Positions 13,303 to 22,868 of a stretch of 64,000 bases of DNA are shown in pieces (within the stretch, counting starts at the first letter, position 1; each line of letters starts with the position of its first letter). The stretch spans positions 806,001 to 870,000 of the forward strand of contig NZ_REFW01000001.1 of the NCBI RefSeq assembly GCF_003688855.1. The letters run 5' to 3'. Source of the stretch: Tessaracoccus antarcticus (GTDB lineage: Bacteria; Actinomycetota; Actinomycetes; Propionibacteriales; Propionibacteriaceae). The notes below the pieces were generated by a model. That model saw nothing but the letters and a program-made list of their open reading frames with translations. It did no database searches and was not told where the DNA came from. The position numbers and the translations under genes are program-made.

Positions 13303-15003
13303 TCAGTCAGCGCTGGACAGCCGGACCGCCATGTCCACCAGTAGGGCCGATGACCAGCCGAAGCACGTGGTGGAGCGGGGCGGCTTACTGGCGTCCATGG
13401 GGTTGAAGTACTCGTGCGGGCCTCCGCTGAGGGTGGCCATCTCGAGGGTCTCGCGCTCCAGGGCGTCGGCCGCAGCGGCGAACCCCTGCTGACGCATGCC
13501 GCGGGCCACCAGCCAGTTGATGTTCACCCAGACCGGTCCGCGCCACATCCGCTCCGGCGAGAAGGAGGGGTCGTCCGCCGCGACGGTCGGGAGGCGATGC
13601 GGCGTGCCGTAGCGATGTGGGTCCGTCGAGGCAGCCAGGAGTGCGGCGGCCATCTCGGAGGGGAGGTCCTCCACCAGCAGCGGGAGCAGCCCGACGACGG
13701 CGTCGGTGGAAAGCGGCTGACCGGAGTCCCCGATGCTCGGGAAGAAACCCCGGTGGGGCTCCCACTGCGCAGCCAGCGCTACCAGCGCCCCATCCGCCCG
13801 GAGGGTGCAACGGTCGGCGTCCTGTGCACGGCCCCGCTCCCGCAGCCAACCGGCCAGGATGCGGTCCTGCAGGATCAGGTAGGCCGCCAGATCGGGCGAG
13901 GAGACCATGGCGTCGTGGTCGAAGATGGGGGAGTCGTCAAGCCCCGAGGAATACGGATGGAGGTAGGCAGGTGTGCCTGTGCCGCGGGGGTCCGACTCGG
14001 CGTACCACCAGTCCTGTGAGGCCACAATGGCGTCGATGAACTCGTCGACGATGTCGCTGGAGGACTGCTCGGCCACCAGCGCCACTGCCAGGGCTGTCAG
14101 GGGTGGCTTCGTCAACGGGATCCGGGAGTGGGCCAGGCTGGGAGAGGCCATTGCCCGCAACGTCTCGAGGTCGCCGGGGGGCAGGTCGTCGCTGGATGCC
14201 AGGACCCCGTCCTCGTGGACCACGTCCGGCAACTGGCCGGAGGGCTGCGGGTGGGACAGCGCGACGCGGAGTTGCTCGACAGCCAGTTCGGGGTCGCCGT
14301 GGCGCAGGCCGATGGCGATGAAGTAGGCGTCCCACTGCCACAACCCCACGTAGCCCAGTTTGGACGGGACGACGGCGCGGCCCAGCGCTGCACCGCCCAA
14401 CTCGAGGGTGTTGACTCCCAGCACCCACCAGCAGAGAGTCACCAGGCTCTGCCACTGATGCTCGACCGTGGGGCAGCGTGCCAGCCACGCACGGACGTTG
14501 GTCGAGGTCACTGCCAGGACCTGCTCATGGGATACGGGTTCCGGGAGGGGGCCGGCGCACGCGATGAGGATGTCCCCACCAGTCGGGGTTCCCACCCGTG
14601 TGAGGACCTCGGTCACCGACGCCGTGGCGTCCGTGGGAAGGACGAGCCGGTCCGGGGTCAGCCCTGCTTCCATCCGGGGCAGGCTGAGGTCCATCTCCAG
14701 GGATGTTCCCGGCGGGAGGGTGCCGATGTGGACGGTGTCCCGGGGGGTCACCACCAGCGTGGTCCCGTCGGCGAACTCGATCCCGAGCGGTGTGGCGCGG
14801 AGCACGGCCACCACGCCACCCGTGGTGTCCCGCAGCCGGAGGGAGCCGACGACGATGCTCTCAGCCAGGGACCGCTCGTAGGCGGCGCGGTACACGGTGA
14901 GTGCGTCGCCGTCGGCCCGCACGAACAGGCGGGAGTACCCGACGGTGTAGGGGATCTCGTCGAGGTCCAGGACGGGCAGGTCGCCGGTGGGTACGGGAGG
15001 CAT
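13303..15003 (-). CDS. Glycoside hydrolase with (alpha/alpha)6 barrel, GH63/MGH-like
   Basis: Read from ATG 15003, whose first base is shared with the stop of the upstream permease gene (TGATG); 566 residues. Residues 1 to about 190 are a beta-rich N-terminal domain. The catalytic barrel then shows LWQWDAYFIAIGLRHGD (the aromatic-Asp pattern of the likely acid), WWYAESDPRG, MWRGPVWVNINWL and the end motif EYFNPMDASKP..FGWSSALLVD, all as in GH63 and mannosylglycerate-hydrolase-like enzymes. It has no signal peptide, so it acts in the cytoplasm on what the ABC importer brings in. Likely an alpha-glycosidase; substrate not determinable. Confidence 0.8.
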   Translation of the reverse strand: MPPVPTGDLPVLDLDEIPYTVGYSRLFVRADGDALTVYRAAYERSLAESIVVGSLRLRDTTGGVVAVLRATPLGIEFADGTTLVVTPRDTVHIGTLPPGTSLEMDLSLPRMEAGLTPDRLVLPTDATASVTEVLTRVGTPTGGDILIACAGPLPEPVSHEQVLAVTSTNVRAWLARCPTVEHQWQSLVTLCWWVLGVNTLELGGAALGRAVVPSKLGYVGLWQWDAYFIAIGLRHGDPELAVEQLRVALSHPQPSGQLPDVVHEDGVLASSDDLPPGDLETLRAMASPSLAHSRIPLTKPPLTALAVALVAEQSSSDIVDEFIDAIVASQDWWYAESDPRGTGTPAYLHPYSSGLDDSPIFDHDAMVSSPDLAAYLILQDRILAGWLRERGRAQDADRCTLRADGALVALAAQWEPHRGFFPSIGDSGQPLSTDAVVGLLPLLVEDLPSEMAAALLAASTDPHRYGTPHRLPTVAADDPSFSPERMWRGPVWVNINWLVARGMRQQGFAAAADALERETLEMATLSGGPHEYFNPMDASKPPRSTTCFGWSSALLVDMAVRLSSAD

Positions 15004-15890
15004 CAGCGGCCACCGAGCCCGGAGGTTGCCAGCGAGTTGATGATCTGACGCTGTCCCACCAGGAAGGCGATGAGCATGGGCACGACGGACACGGCGGTTG
15101 CCGCCATGACCAGGCCATAGTTCATGCCCCCGTACTGGCCCTGGAACTGGGACAGCAGCAGCGGCACCGTGAACAGGTCCGTGGAGTTCAGCAGGATCAG
15201 CGGCAGCAGGAAGCTGTTCCAGGCATCCAGTGCCGTGATGATGGCCAGCGCGCCCATCCCCGGACGGATGGTGGGGAGGATGACCTGCCAGTAGATCCGC
15301 CAGCGGGACGCGCCGTCGATCATGGCGGCCTCCTCCAGCTCGATGGGCACGGACATGATGAACTGTCGGGCCAGGAACACCCCGAACGGGTTCACCATGA
15401 CGGCGGGCACGATGAGGGCCAGGTGCGAGTCGATCCAGCCGATCTTGGCCATCAGGAAGTAGAACGGCACCAGGGTGACCTGCTTGGGCACCATCTGCAT
15501 GGCCAGGAAGACCACGAACAGTGCCCTGGACCCCTTGAACGGGATGCGGGCGAAGCCGTAGGCCGCCATCGTGGTGGTCAGCAGGGTGCCGGCCACGATG
15601 AGGACCGTGATGTAGATGCTGTTGAAGTAGGCCCGGGCGAACGGCAGCGCGTTCCATGCATCGGCGAAGTTCGTGAACACCCACGGCTTGGGCAGGAGGC
15701 TGAGCGGATCCTGCAGGAGCTGTGGGAGGCCCTTGAACGACGTCAGCAGCATCCAGATGAAGGGCGCCACCATGATGAGGCCGGCAACGAGAATGACAAG
15801 GTGTTTGGCGCCGATCCCGAGGATCTTGCGGCCGCTTGTCTTGGTGGTCTTGGGTGGTGAATCAACTGTGGTCGTGGTCATGTCGCTCAT
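15003..15890 (-). CDS. Carbohydrate ABC transporter permease, second subunit (MalG-type)
   Basis: 295 residues from ATG 15890, overlapping the stop of the previous permease gene (ATGA). Six membrane helices; the coupling EAA loop reads EEAAMIDGASRWRIYWQVILPTIRPG, followed by ALDAWNSFLLPLIL. This is the MalG/CUT1 type. Together with the 15887-16819 product it forms the membrane channel for the solute-binding protein encoded upstream. No ATPase gene is nearby; such importers usually share an MsiK-type ATPase encoded elsewhere. Confidence 0.92.
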   Translation of the reverse strand: MSDMTTTTVDSPPKTTKTSGRKILGIGAKHLVILVAGLIMVAPFIWMLLTSFKGLPQLLQDPLSLLPKPWVFTNFADAWNALPFARAYFNSIYITVLIVAGTLLTTTMAAYGFARIPFKGSRALFVVFLAMQMVPKQVTLVPFYFLMAKIGWIDSHLALIVPAVMVNPFGVFLARQFIMSVPIELEEAAMIDGASRWRIYWQVILPTIRPGMGALAIITALDAWNSFLLPLILLNSTDLFTVPLLLSQFQGQYGGMNYGLVMAATAVSVVPMLIAFLVGQRQIINSLATSGLGGR

Positions 15891-16819
15891 CCCTCGTAGT
15901 GGACGAATCGCTTCTGAGCCGCGAATTGCAACGCCGTGATGAGGAGCGTGAGCAGCAACAGAATGATGGAGGCGGCGCTGGAGATGCCGAACTGTGACTT
16001 CGCGAAGCCGAGGTCGTAGATGTGGTAGACGATCGTGCGGGTCGCGTTGTCGGGGCCGGCGTTCTTCACGAGGATGAACACGAGGTCGAAGGTCTGCAGA
16101 GAGCTGATGAACGCCACAACGGACTGGTAGAAGATGATGGGCGACAGCAGCGGCAGGATCACCTTGAAGAATCGGCTGACAGGACCGGCGCCGTCGATGG
16201 CGGCGGCCTCCAGCACCGACGGTGACACGTTCTGCAGGCCCGCCATGAAGATCACGATGTTGAGCCCCATGCTGGACCAGATCGTGACGGCACACACGGC
16301 CAGCAGCGCCAGGCGCGGATCACCCAACCAGTCGATCTGGGGTATCCCCAGGGTGCGGCTCATGAAGTCCGAGAGCACGCCGTCGGGCCGCAGGATCTGC
16401 TGCCAGATGAGGGCGATGGCCACCGTGCTGGTGACCACCGGCGTGAAGAACAGCACCATGTAGAACGGCCGGCCCTTGATTTTGTTCAGGGCGGTGGCCA
16501 CCAGGATCGCCAGGAACAGCCCGATGGGCACGGTGATGACCGCGATGATCAGGGTGTTGATGATGGATCGACCCAGCAGGGGGCTGGTCAGCTGGTCGCG
16601 GAAGTTGTCGAAGCCGATGTAGCGGGGCAGGCCGAAGCCGTTCCATTCCGTGAACGCCAGGACGAAGGCGAACACGAACGGGATGAGGGTGAACAGCAGC
16701 ATGCCGATCGCCTGCGGTGCGACGAACAGCATGCCCCAGCGCCGGTCCCCGGCCCGCCAGCTCTTGCGAGCTGGCGGGGCGGCCGTCGGAGGCGCTGGCC
16801 GGATGGCCGCGGCGCTCAT
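15887..16819 (-). CDS. Carbohydrate ABC transporter permease, first subunit (MalF-type)
   Basis: 310 residues with a 25-residue Pro/Ala-rich cytoplasmic lead, six membrane helices and the EAA loop LEAAAIDGAGPVSRFFKVILPLLSP. CUT1 family. The start ATG shares a base with the stop of the solute-binding-protein gene (TGATG), and its own stop overlaps the next permease start, so the three are tightly coupled. Confidence 0.92.
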   Translation of the reverse strand: MSAAAIRPAPPTAAPPARKSWRAGDRRWGMLFVAPQAIGMLLFTLIPFVFAFVLAFTEWNGFGLPRYIGFDNFRDQLTSPLLGRSIINTLIIAVITVPIGLFLAILVATALNKIKGRPFYMVLFFTPVVTSTVAIALIWQQILRPDGVLSDFMSRTLGIPQIDWLGDPRLALLAVCAVTIWSSMGLNIVIFMAGLQNVSPSVLEAAAIDGAGPVSRFFKVILPLLSPIIFYQSVVAFISSLQTFDLVFILVKNAGPDNATRTIVYHIYDLGFAKSQFGISSAASIILLLLTLLITALQFAAQKRFVHYEG

Positions 16820-18111
16820 CAGGCTGTCTTTTCCTCGACGAGTTTCGCGACTGCCTCGAGGGTGGTCTTGGCGTCGGACTTGCCCTCGTACAGCGGCTGC
16901 ATGAGCTCCACCGAGATCTGGTTGGACAGGTCCGGCACGGCGGCCTCGGTGGCGAAGTTGGAGTAGCCGATGTCGCGCATGTCCAGCATCGTCTGGGCGT
17001 GGGCGGGGTAGTTCTCGGAGAGGACGATGTCGTCGGCACCCTTGATGGAGGGCACCGCGTTTCCGGCCCCGGACAGGCGCAGCTTCTGGCCGTCGGCGTC
17101 GAGGAAGGAGGAGAAGAACTTCAGCGCTGCGTCAGTGTCGGCCGTCTTGGCGTTCACGGCCAGGTAGGACGCGGCCACCCCCGTGGGCTTGGCCGTGCCG
17201 TCGATGCTCGGCCAGCGCACGATGTCGTAGAGGGCCTCGTCCACCCCGGCTCCACGGATGGAGCCGATGGTGTAGCGGCCGGCTGCAAGGAACCCCAGCT
17301 TGTGCGTCACCAGGAGCGTGTCCGAGCCCGCGCCCTCGGGGAGCAGGTCGGCCAGCTTCATCTCGCCGGACTGGAATCGCTGGGCGTACTCCTCCATGGC
17401 GGTGACGCTCGCCTGGTCCTGGTGGGCCACGTACTTGCCCTGGTCGTCGTAGACCTTCCCGCCCTGGGCCGTCATGAAGCCGTCGTGGGTGGCCCAGTAG
17501 TTCCAGTAGACGGCGCCGGTGAGGCCTGCGGCCTTCAACTTGGCCGTCATCTCGAAGAAGACCTCGGTGGTCCACTTGTCATCGGCCGCGAGCTGGGCGG
17601 GGTCGTCGGTGATGCCGGCTGCCTTGAGCGCTTCCTTGTCGTACCAGAGGGTGTCGGGGTTGACGTCGTTGGGCAGCGCGTAGAGCTTGCCCTCCCAGCG
17701 GCCGATGTCGAGCACGTTGGCCGCGAAGTCACCCTCGCTGATGGAGGTGCCGGACAGCTTGTCGCCGATGGGCATGAGGACGTTGTTGCGGATCACGGAG
17801 GCGACCCGGTCGTCGCCGATGTAGAACACATCGGGGGCAGTGCCGGAGGAGAGCTGCGTCAGGAGCTTCGAGTGGTATTCGGAGTACGACGGCGTGGGCT
17901 GGAAGACCAGGTCAATGTCGGGGTTGGACTTCTTGAATGCCTCCTGGAACGTGTCGAAGCTCTTGAGGTCCTCGGGGGAGCCCCATGTGGACCACACGAC
18001 CTTGCCCTTGCCGGATCCGGAGCCGCTGCCGCTGCAGGCGGCCAGGCTTGAGGCGGCTACGGCGGCCCCGGCGAAGAATCCGAACTGGCGTCGGGAGATG
18101 GTGATTGCCAT
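16819..18111 (-). CDS. Sugar-binding lipoprotein of ABC importer (Tat-type signal)
   Basis: 430 residues. The N-terminus ISRRQFGFFAGAAVAASSLAAC has a twin-arginine motif followed by a lipobox, so the protein is probably exported folded and lipid-anchored at the Cys. Then follow a Gly/Ser linker and a family 1 extracellular binding fold (VVWSTWGSPEDLKSFDTFQEAFKK, GTAPDVFYIGDDRV, LYALPNDVNPDTLWYDKEAL). The ribosome site is only a purine run (AAAAGAGA). The EamA-type gene lies 50 bp upstream in the same direction with no clear terminator between, so they may be one operon. Confidence 0.92.
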   Translation of the reverse strand: MAITISRRQFGFFAGAAVAASSLAACSGSGSGSGKGKVVWSTWGSPEDLKSFDTFQEAFKKSNPDIDLVFQPTPSYSEYHSKLLTQLSSGTAPDVFYIGDDRVASVIRNNVLMPIGDKLSGTSISEGDFAANVLDIGRWEGKLYALPNDVNPDTLWYDKEALKAAGITDDPAQLAADDKWTTEVFFEMTAKLKAAGLTGAVYWNYWATHDGFMTAQGGKVYDDQGKYVAHQDQASVTAMEEYAQRFQSGEMKLADLLPEGAGSDTLLVTHKLGFLAAGRYTIGSIRGAGVDEALYDIVRWPSIDGTAKPTGVAASYLAVNAKTADTDAALKFFSSFLDADGQKLRLSGAGNAVPSIKGADDIVLSENYPAHAQTMLDMRDIGYSNFATEAAVPDLSNQISVELMQPLYEGKSDAKTTLEAVAKLVEEKTA

Positions 18112-18161
18112 AATTTTTCTCTTTTCGGTCGATCATCGTTGATGACTGGGGGAGGTGGTGT

Positions 18162-19106
18162 TCAGTTGGTCGGCGCCGCGTGGGCTGTCTCCGGCGACTC
18201 GTTGCCAAGGGGACTCCGATGATCATCTGGATCATCGGTGACGTGTGGGGGATGGGCGGCGTCGCCGGTGAGGACACCGATCACCGTCGCAGCAAGGATC
18301 AGGGCGCCACCCGCCAGCAATCGTCCCGTGAGTGTCTCGCCTCCCAGGGCGACGGCGAATGCGGTGGCGAAGACCGGCTCCAGGGTCATGACGACCGCCA
18401 CCTTGGTGGGGGAGAGGTGGCCCTGCGCCCAGGTCTGGAGCAGCATCGTGAGGGCGCCAGCTATCACCGCGGTGTAGAGGATGGCTCCCCACGCTGACAT
18501 GTCCGGGAGCGTTCCCGTGCTGCCGGGCAGTGCGATGGCGGTGCACGTTGCGGCCACCCCGATCAGCTGCACGGCTGTGAGTGACAGGGCGTCCATACGG
18601 CCGGCAGACCGGTCGAGGAACACGATGTGCAGTGCATACAGTGCAGCTCCCAGCAGGGTGAGCAGTTCGCCGACCCCGCCTCCCGACATGCCCGTGATGC
18701 TGAGCACCGCGAGGCCGGCGACGGCCAACCCCACGGACAGCCAGGTGCGTGACGCCACCCGACGTCGGAAGATGACCCACAACAACAAAGGTGTGATCAC
18801 CACGTATGTTCCCGTGATGAAACCGGAGACCGACGCGTCGGTGTGCCGCAGGCCGATGGTCTGCACCACCTGCCCGACACCGTAGATGGCGCCGAGCCCC
18901 AGCCCGGTCCCCCATTGCTGCCAGGTGAGGCGCAGCAGCCGGCGCCACGAGACGGCCACGAGCAGGATGGCGGCGATGGTGAATCGCGCTGCCAGGAAAT
19001 CGGCGGGATCCACGATGCTGATGGCGTCCTTGATGATGAAGAACGTGGAACCCCAGGCCATTGTCACGATGACGAGTGCCCCCACCGACAGCAATGGTTT
19101 GTTCAC
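18162..19106 (-). CDS. EamA/DMT-family membrane transporter
   Basis: The start is taken at GTG 19106, with GGAAGGGGG just upstream; 314 residues. Ten membrane helices in two EamA repeats (MAWGSTFFIIKDAI...; ...LQTWAQGHLSPTKVAVVMTLEPVFATAFA, the typical second-repeat end). Proteins of this family export metabolites or amino acids. Its promoter carries the same operator as the ebg operon, so it is probably the first gene of a LacI-controlled run with the sugar ABC importer and glycosidase. An ATG at 19121 is the alternative start. Confidence 0.85.
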   Translation of the reverse strand: MNKPLLSVGALVIVTMAWGSTFFIIKDAISIVDPADFLAARFTIAAILLVAVSWRRLLRLTWQQWGTGLGLGAIYGVGQVVQTIGLRHTDASVSGFITGTYVVITPLLLWVIFRRRVASRTWLSVGLAVAGLAVLSITGMSGGGVGELLTLLGAALYALHIVFLDRSAGRMDALSLTAVQLIGVAATCTAIALPGSTGTLPDMSAWGAILYTAVIAGALTMLLQTWAQGHLSPTKVAVVMTLEPVFATAFAVALGGETLTGRLLAGGALILAATVIGVLTGDAAHPPHVTDDPDDHRSPLGNESPETAHAAPTN

Positions 19107-19123
19107 AGGGCCCCCTTCCATCA

Positions 19124-19143
19124 CAAATGTAACCGGTTTCATC
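19124..19143 (-). promoter_or_regulatory. LacI-type operator, copy 2
   Basis: The core TGTAACCGGTTTCA; all 20 bases are the reverse complement of the site at 7283-7302. It lies between the predicted transcript start and the first gene of the leftward operon, so a bound repressor would block elongation or initiation. Confidence 0.82.
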
Positions 19144-19148
19144 ACGAT

Positions 19149-19176
19149 GGTATAGGACGGGGTGCTTCGTTGACAA
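19149..19176 (-). promoter_or_regulatory. Promoter of the EamA-ABC-glycosidase operon
   Basis: On the minus strand, -35 TTGTCA (19176-19171), a 16-bp spacer and -10 TATACC (19154-19149). The predicted start is near 19142, at the edge of operator copy 2. Confidence 0.65.
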
Positions 19177-19314
19177 CACCATCCCGCCCACCGGAAGTCA
19201 CCAATGATCCAACCCGTGCGACGCAGATCCGTGACGTGTGACGGGCGCGAGGAACGTCCCGACCGCGGGTTGGCGTTGTCGACTCCGGCGGGGGACCCGG
19301 AGCAGCCGGGTTGC

Positions 19315-20823
19315 TCAGCCCTGGGGCCGCAACAACGGGAAGAGGATGGTCTCGCGGATACCGACGCCGGTGAGCAGCATGACGAGGCGGTCCATGCCCA
19401 GCCCGAGTCCGCCCAGTGGGGGCACACCGTGCTCCAGCGCTTCCACGAAGTCCTGGTCGAACTGCATGGCCTCGTGGTCACCGGCGGCGGCCTTGACGGA
19501 CTGGGACATCAGGACGTCGCGCTGAATCACCGGGTCGACGAGCTCGGTGTAGCCCGTGCCCCGTTCCACCCCTCCAATGATCAGGTCCCAGGCCTCTACC
19601 TTGCCCTCGTCCGTGCGGTGACGGCGGGCCAGTGGCTGGGCGATGGCGGGGTAGTCGTAGACGAACGTCGGCTGGAGGAGCGTCGGCTCCACCAACTCGC
19701 CGAACAATTCCATGATCATCTTGTCGGCGGCCCACTTCGCGTCGTACTCCACCTCGCGGGCGTCGGCGATGCCGTGGAGCACCTCCACGGGCGTGTGGAC
19801 CGTCAATTCCTGTCCGACCTCGGCTGACAACGCGGGGAACACCGACAGCCATGGCCACTCGCCGTCCAGGTCGATGGTGCCCGCAGGGGTCTCGATCTGC
19901 CGCGAGCCCACGGCGTCGGCGGCGGCCACGACGAGGTCCTGCGTCAGCCGCGCGACGGTGCGCTGGTCGCCCCAGCTCTGGTAGGCCTCGAGCATGGTGA
20001 ACTCGGCGGAGTGTGTGGAGTCGATGCCCTCGTTGCGGAACACGCGCCCAATCTCGAACACCCGGTCGGCCCCACCGACCATGGTCCGCTTCAGGTGCAG
20101 CTCCAGGGCGATGCGCAACGTCATGTCCAAGTCGAAAGCGTTGAGGTGCGTCTGGAACGGGCGCGCCGCAGCCCCGCCGTGGATCAGTTGCAGGGTGGGT
20201 GTCTCCACCTCCAGGTAGCCCTGGTCGTAGAGGGTGTCCCGCACCGCCCGGGTGATGGCGGACCGGGTGCGCACCATGGTGCGGGCGTCGTCGCGGGCGA
20301 TGAGGTCCACGTAGCGGCGACGGACGCGGGACTCGTCGGACAGGTCCTTGTGCAGTGCGGGCAGGGGACGCAAGGCCTTGGAGGCCATGCGCCATTGCGC
20401 CGCCATGACCGACAGTTCGCCACGCTTCGAGCAGATGACGCGGCCACGGACCCAGACGTGGTCTCCGAGGTCCACGTCGGCCTTCCAACGCGCCAGGGCA
20501 TCCTCGCCCACCTCGGCCAGCGACAGCATGACCTGCAGGCGTTCGCCGTTGTCGTCGGGAGTGAAGCCGTCCTGCAGTGTGGCGAAGCACAGCTTTCCGG
20601 TGTTGCGGATGAACACGACACGGCCACCGATCGTGACCTCCTCGTCGGTTTCCTCGCCGGCCTCCAGTTGGCCCCACCCTGCACGGACCTCACGGAGCGC
20701 GTGGGAGCGGGTGAGGTCGGCGGGATACGCCTCCAGTCCTGAGTCCAGGATGCGTGCGCGCTTCTCCTTGCGGATGGCGGTCTGCTCGGAGTCGCTGATC
20801 GGGGATGCAGTCTGGTCAGTCAC
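19315..20823 (-). CDS. lysS: Lysyl-tRNA synthetase, class II
   Basis: About 502 residues from GTG 20823. An N-terminal OB-fold anticodon-binding domain (VTIGGRVVFIRNTGKLCFATLQDG) is followed by the class II catalytic core: motif 2 FEIGRVFRNEGIDSTHSAEFTMLEAY and motif 3 GLGLGMDRLVMLLTG. It charges tRNA-Lys with lysine. No Shine-Dalgarno is seen; a TAGTCT -10-like box ends 8 bp before the GTG, so the mRNA may be leaderless. A TTG at 20832 would add three residues. Confidence 0.95.
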   Translation of the reverse strand: MTDQTASPISDSEQTAIRKEKRARILDSGLEAYPADLTRSHALREVRAGWGQLEAGEETDEEVTIGGRVVFIRNTGKLCFATLQDGFTPDDNGERLQVMLSLAEVGEDALARWKADVDLGDHVWVRGRVICSKRGELSVMAAQWRMASKALRPLPALHKDLSDESRVRRRYVDLIARDDARTMVRTRSAITRAVRDTLYDQGYLEVETPTLQLIHGGAAARPFQTHLNAFDLDMTLRIALELHLKRTMVGGADRVFEIGRVFRNEGIDSTHSAEFTMLEAYQSWGDQRTVARLTQDLVVAAADAVGSRQIETPAGTIDLDGEWPWLSVFPALSAEVGQELTVHTPVEVLHGIADAREVEYDAKWAADKMIMELFGELVEPTLLQPTFVYDYPAIAQPLARRHRTDEGKVEAWDLIIGGVERGTGYTELVDPVIQRDVLMSQSVKAAAGDHEAMQFDQDFVEALEHGVPPLGGLGLGMDRLVMLLTGVGIRETILFPLLRPQG

Positions 20824-20844
20824 GACACGCAAGACTACCGTCCC

Positions 20845-20874
20845 CCGCCTGCTCGTCGACTTCCGAGCAGGCGG
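20845..20874 (-). terminator. Hairpin after the transaldolase gene
   Basis: CCGCCTGCTC pairs perfectly with GAGCAGGCGG across a 10-base loop, 10 bp past the tal stop codon and just before lysS. No T-run. Confidence 0.65.
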
Positions 20875-20884
20875 GGCGCGTGGC

Positions 20885-21988
20885 TCAGAGCTTGTCGAGC
20901 TGGTCCTGGAGGGTCGTCATGAGCTCTTCCCATGCGTCGATGAACTTGGTCACGCCTTCGCGCTCCAGTACTGCGAAGACATCCACCATGTCCACGCCGG
21001 CAGCCTCGACGGCGTCGAGGATTTCCCGTGACGTGTCGTAGGTGCCCCTGACCGTGTCGCCTCGGACCTCACCGTGGTCGGCGAACGCCTGCATGGTCTT
21101 CTCCGGCATCGTGTTGACGGTGCCGTGGGTGACGAGTTCCTCGATGTAGAGGGTGTCGCGGTAGCCGGGGTCCTTTGTGCCTGTGGATGCCCACAGCGGG
21201 CGCTGCGGGCGTGCGCCATAGCCGGCGAGGGTCTGCCAACGCTCCGAGGCGATGGCGTTCTCGAATGCCTCGTTGCACAGCCGTGCCACCGCCAGGGCAG
21301 CCTTGCCTTTCAGCTGGCGCGCCTCCTGGCTCTGCAGGGCGTCAAGGCGCTTGTCCACCTCGACGTCGGTTCGCGACACGAACACCGATGCCACCGAGTG
21401 GAGGTCCGTGAGGTCGATGCCCTTGTCGTGGGCCTGTTCCAGCCCATCCATCCAGGCGTTCAGTACCTCCGTGTAGCGCTCGACGGAGAAGATGAGTGTG
21501 ACGTTGATGCTGATCCCGGCAGCCAGTGCGCCCGTGATGGCCGGCAGGCCCTCCCTCGTGGCGGGGATCTTCACGTAGGCGTTGGGTCGGTCGACGAGGT
21601 CGCGCAGTAGGTGGGCCTGCTCGATGCTGGGCTGCGTGTCGTGCGCGAGGCGCGGATCCACTTCGATGGAGACGCGCCCGTCGGAGCCTTCCGTGGCGAG
21701 GTAGATGGGGGTGAACAGGTCACAGGCAGCGCGCACGTCGTCGGTGGTCAGCGTCGTGACGATGTCGGCGAGTTCGGCGCCGGTGGCTTTCAGCTCCCGC
21801 AACTGCTCCGTGTAGGCGTCGCCGGAGGACATCGCCTTGCCGAAGATGCTCGGGTTGGTGGTCACCCCCACCACGTGGGAGGTGTCGATGAGCTCCTGCA
21901 AACTGCCCGAGTCCAGACGCTCCCGCGAGAAGTCGTCCAGCCAGATGGACACCCCTGCGGCACTGAGTTCTCCGAGGCGGTCAGTCAT
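20885..21988 (-). CDS. tal: Transaldolase
   Basis: 367 residues from ATG 21988 with AAAGGAG upstream; the length is that of the actinobacterial transaldolases. VVGVTTNPSIFGKA near the start and PNAYVKIPATREGLPA, with the Schiff-base lysine in YVKIP, identify the family. It transfers a dihydroxyacetone unit between sedoheptulose 7-phosphate and glyceraldehyde 3-phosphate in the pentose phosphate pathway. It stands alone between hairpins rather than in a tkt-tal-zwf cluster. Confidence 0.96.
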   Translation of the reverse strand: MTDRLGELSAAGVSIWLDDFSRERLDSGSLQELIDTSHVVGVTTNPSIFGKAMSSGDAYTEQLRELKATGAELADIVTTLTTDDVRAACDLFTPIYLATEGSDGRVSIEVDPRLAHDTQPSIEQAHLLRDLVDRPNAYVKIPATREGLPAITGALAAGISINVTLIFSVERYTEVLNAWMDGLEQAHDKGIDLTDLHSVASVFVSRTDVEVDKRLDALQSQEARQLKGKAALAVARLCNEAFENAIASERWQTLAGYGARPQRPLWASTGTKDPGYRDTLYIEELVTHGTVNTMPEKTMQAFADHGEVRGDTVRGTYDTSREILDAVEAAGVDMVDVFAVLEREGVTKFIDAWEELMTTLQDQLDKL

Positions 21989-22019
21989 TGTGCACTCCTT
22001 TGTTGACGTGTTACCGAGC

Positions 22020-22868
22020 TTAGTCGCGGCCCGTTCCAGGGGGGACGTACTTCACGAGCGCCCGGTTCGCTTTGATGAACTCCTTGTCCACACGGTTGCC
22101 TGTGCGGCGGTCGATGACGTCCCGCCAGATCTCGTTGTGGCGGAACCAGTGCTCGCCCACCTGGTCGAAGCCCTCGTCGACGGCGTACACCGAGTACGAG
22201 TGCGGGACTGGATCCGCGGTGCGGATCTCGCCCTCCAGGTATTTCTCGCCCACCGTCACGCGCAGCTGGAACGTGGTGTCCGTGTCGTTGCGGAAGCGCA
22301 GGTCAACATAGTTGTAGTAGATGGCACAGCCGACCCCCCACGGCAGCACGCGGCCGTTGTCGGGGAATGGGTCGAAGGAGTGCTCGGACCGCTGCGTCAC
22401 CACCAGCGGCGTGTGCAGGACCATCCAGTGCAGCAGGTTGGCAAGCTGGCAGATGCCGCCGCCGATGCCGGCAACAGCCTCGCCATTCTCGAGCAGCATG
22501 CCGTCGACGTAGCCCTTTCGTGCGCTGGTGCGCCCCACGAGCCGGCAGAAGGAGAACTCCTCGCCGGGGGCGATCAGCAGGCCATCGATGTGGCGGGCGG
22601 CCAGTTTCAGGTTGACGACCTTGCCGTGCTGCAGCGCCATGTCGCTGTTGCCGAGGCTGCGCAGCAGCAGGGACTGGTGCCGGATCAGGCGGACGGGCAG
22701 GTCGTCGCCCTGCAGCCGATGTGCCAGGGGTGTGGTGGAGCGCCACCACTGCCAGCGTCGTCGCAACCGATGGATTTCGACTGCCAGGGGAAAGATGACG
22801 GGGAAGCGTTCGGTGAGGCGTTTGCGGGTCTTGGTGTCCGTTTCAACAGTGGATGTCGCGTCGGTCAT
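22020..22868 (-). CDS. VanW-family protein
   Basis: 282 residues. The VanW core spans the middle: LIAPGEEFSFCRLVGRTSARKGYVDGML, then GIGGGICQLANLLHWMVLHTPL, ERSEH-like QRSEHSFDPFPD and YYNYVDLRFRNDT. Function in the family is unproven; VanW genes were first seen in vancomycin-resistance clusters but are widespread without resistance genes, and none are near here. There is no signal peptide and no membrane segment. Ends 32 bp before the tal start region and faces the same way. Confidence 0.88.
   Translation of the reverse strand: MTDATSTVETDTKTRKRLTERFPVIFPLAVEIHRLRRRWQWWRSTTPLAHRLQGDDLPVRLIRHQSLLLRSLGNSDMALQHGKVVNLKLAARHIDGLLIAPGEEFSFCRLVGRTSARKGYVDGMLLENGEAVAGIGGGICQLANLLHWMVLHTPLVVTQRSEHSFDPFPDNGRVLPWGVGCAIYYNYVDLRFRNDTDTTFQLRVTVGEKYLEGEIRTADPVPHSYSVYAVDEGFDQVGEHWFRHNEIWRDVIDRRTGNRVDKEFIKANRALVKYVPPGTGRD

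Noticed and set aside
15004-15684. N-terminal extension of the glycosidase frame into the upstream permease gene
   Set aside because: It lies in another frame of a certain membrane protein; the ATG at 15003 overlaps that gene's stop as is usual in operons.
22020-22868. VanW gene as a sign of glycopeptide resistance
   Set aside because: No vanHAX or vanRS genes are near and VanW proteins are common in bacteria without resistance.
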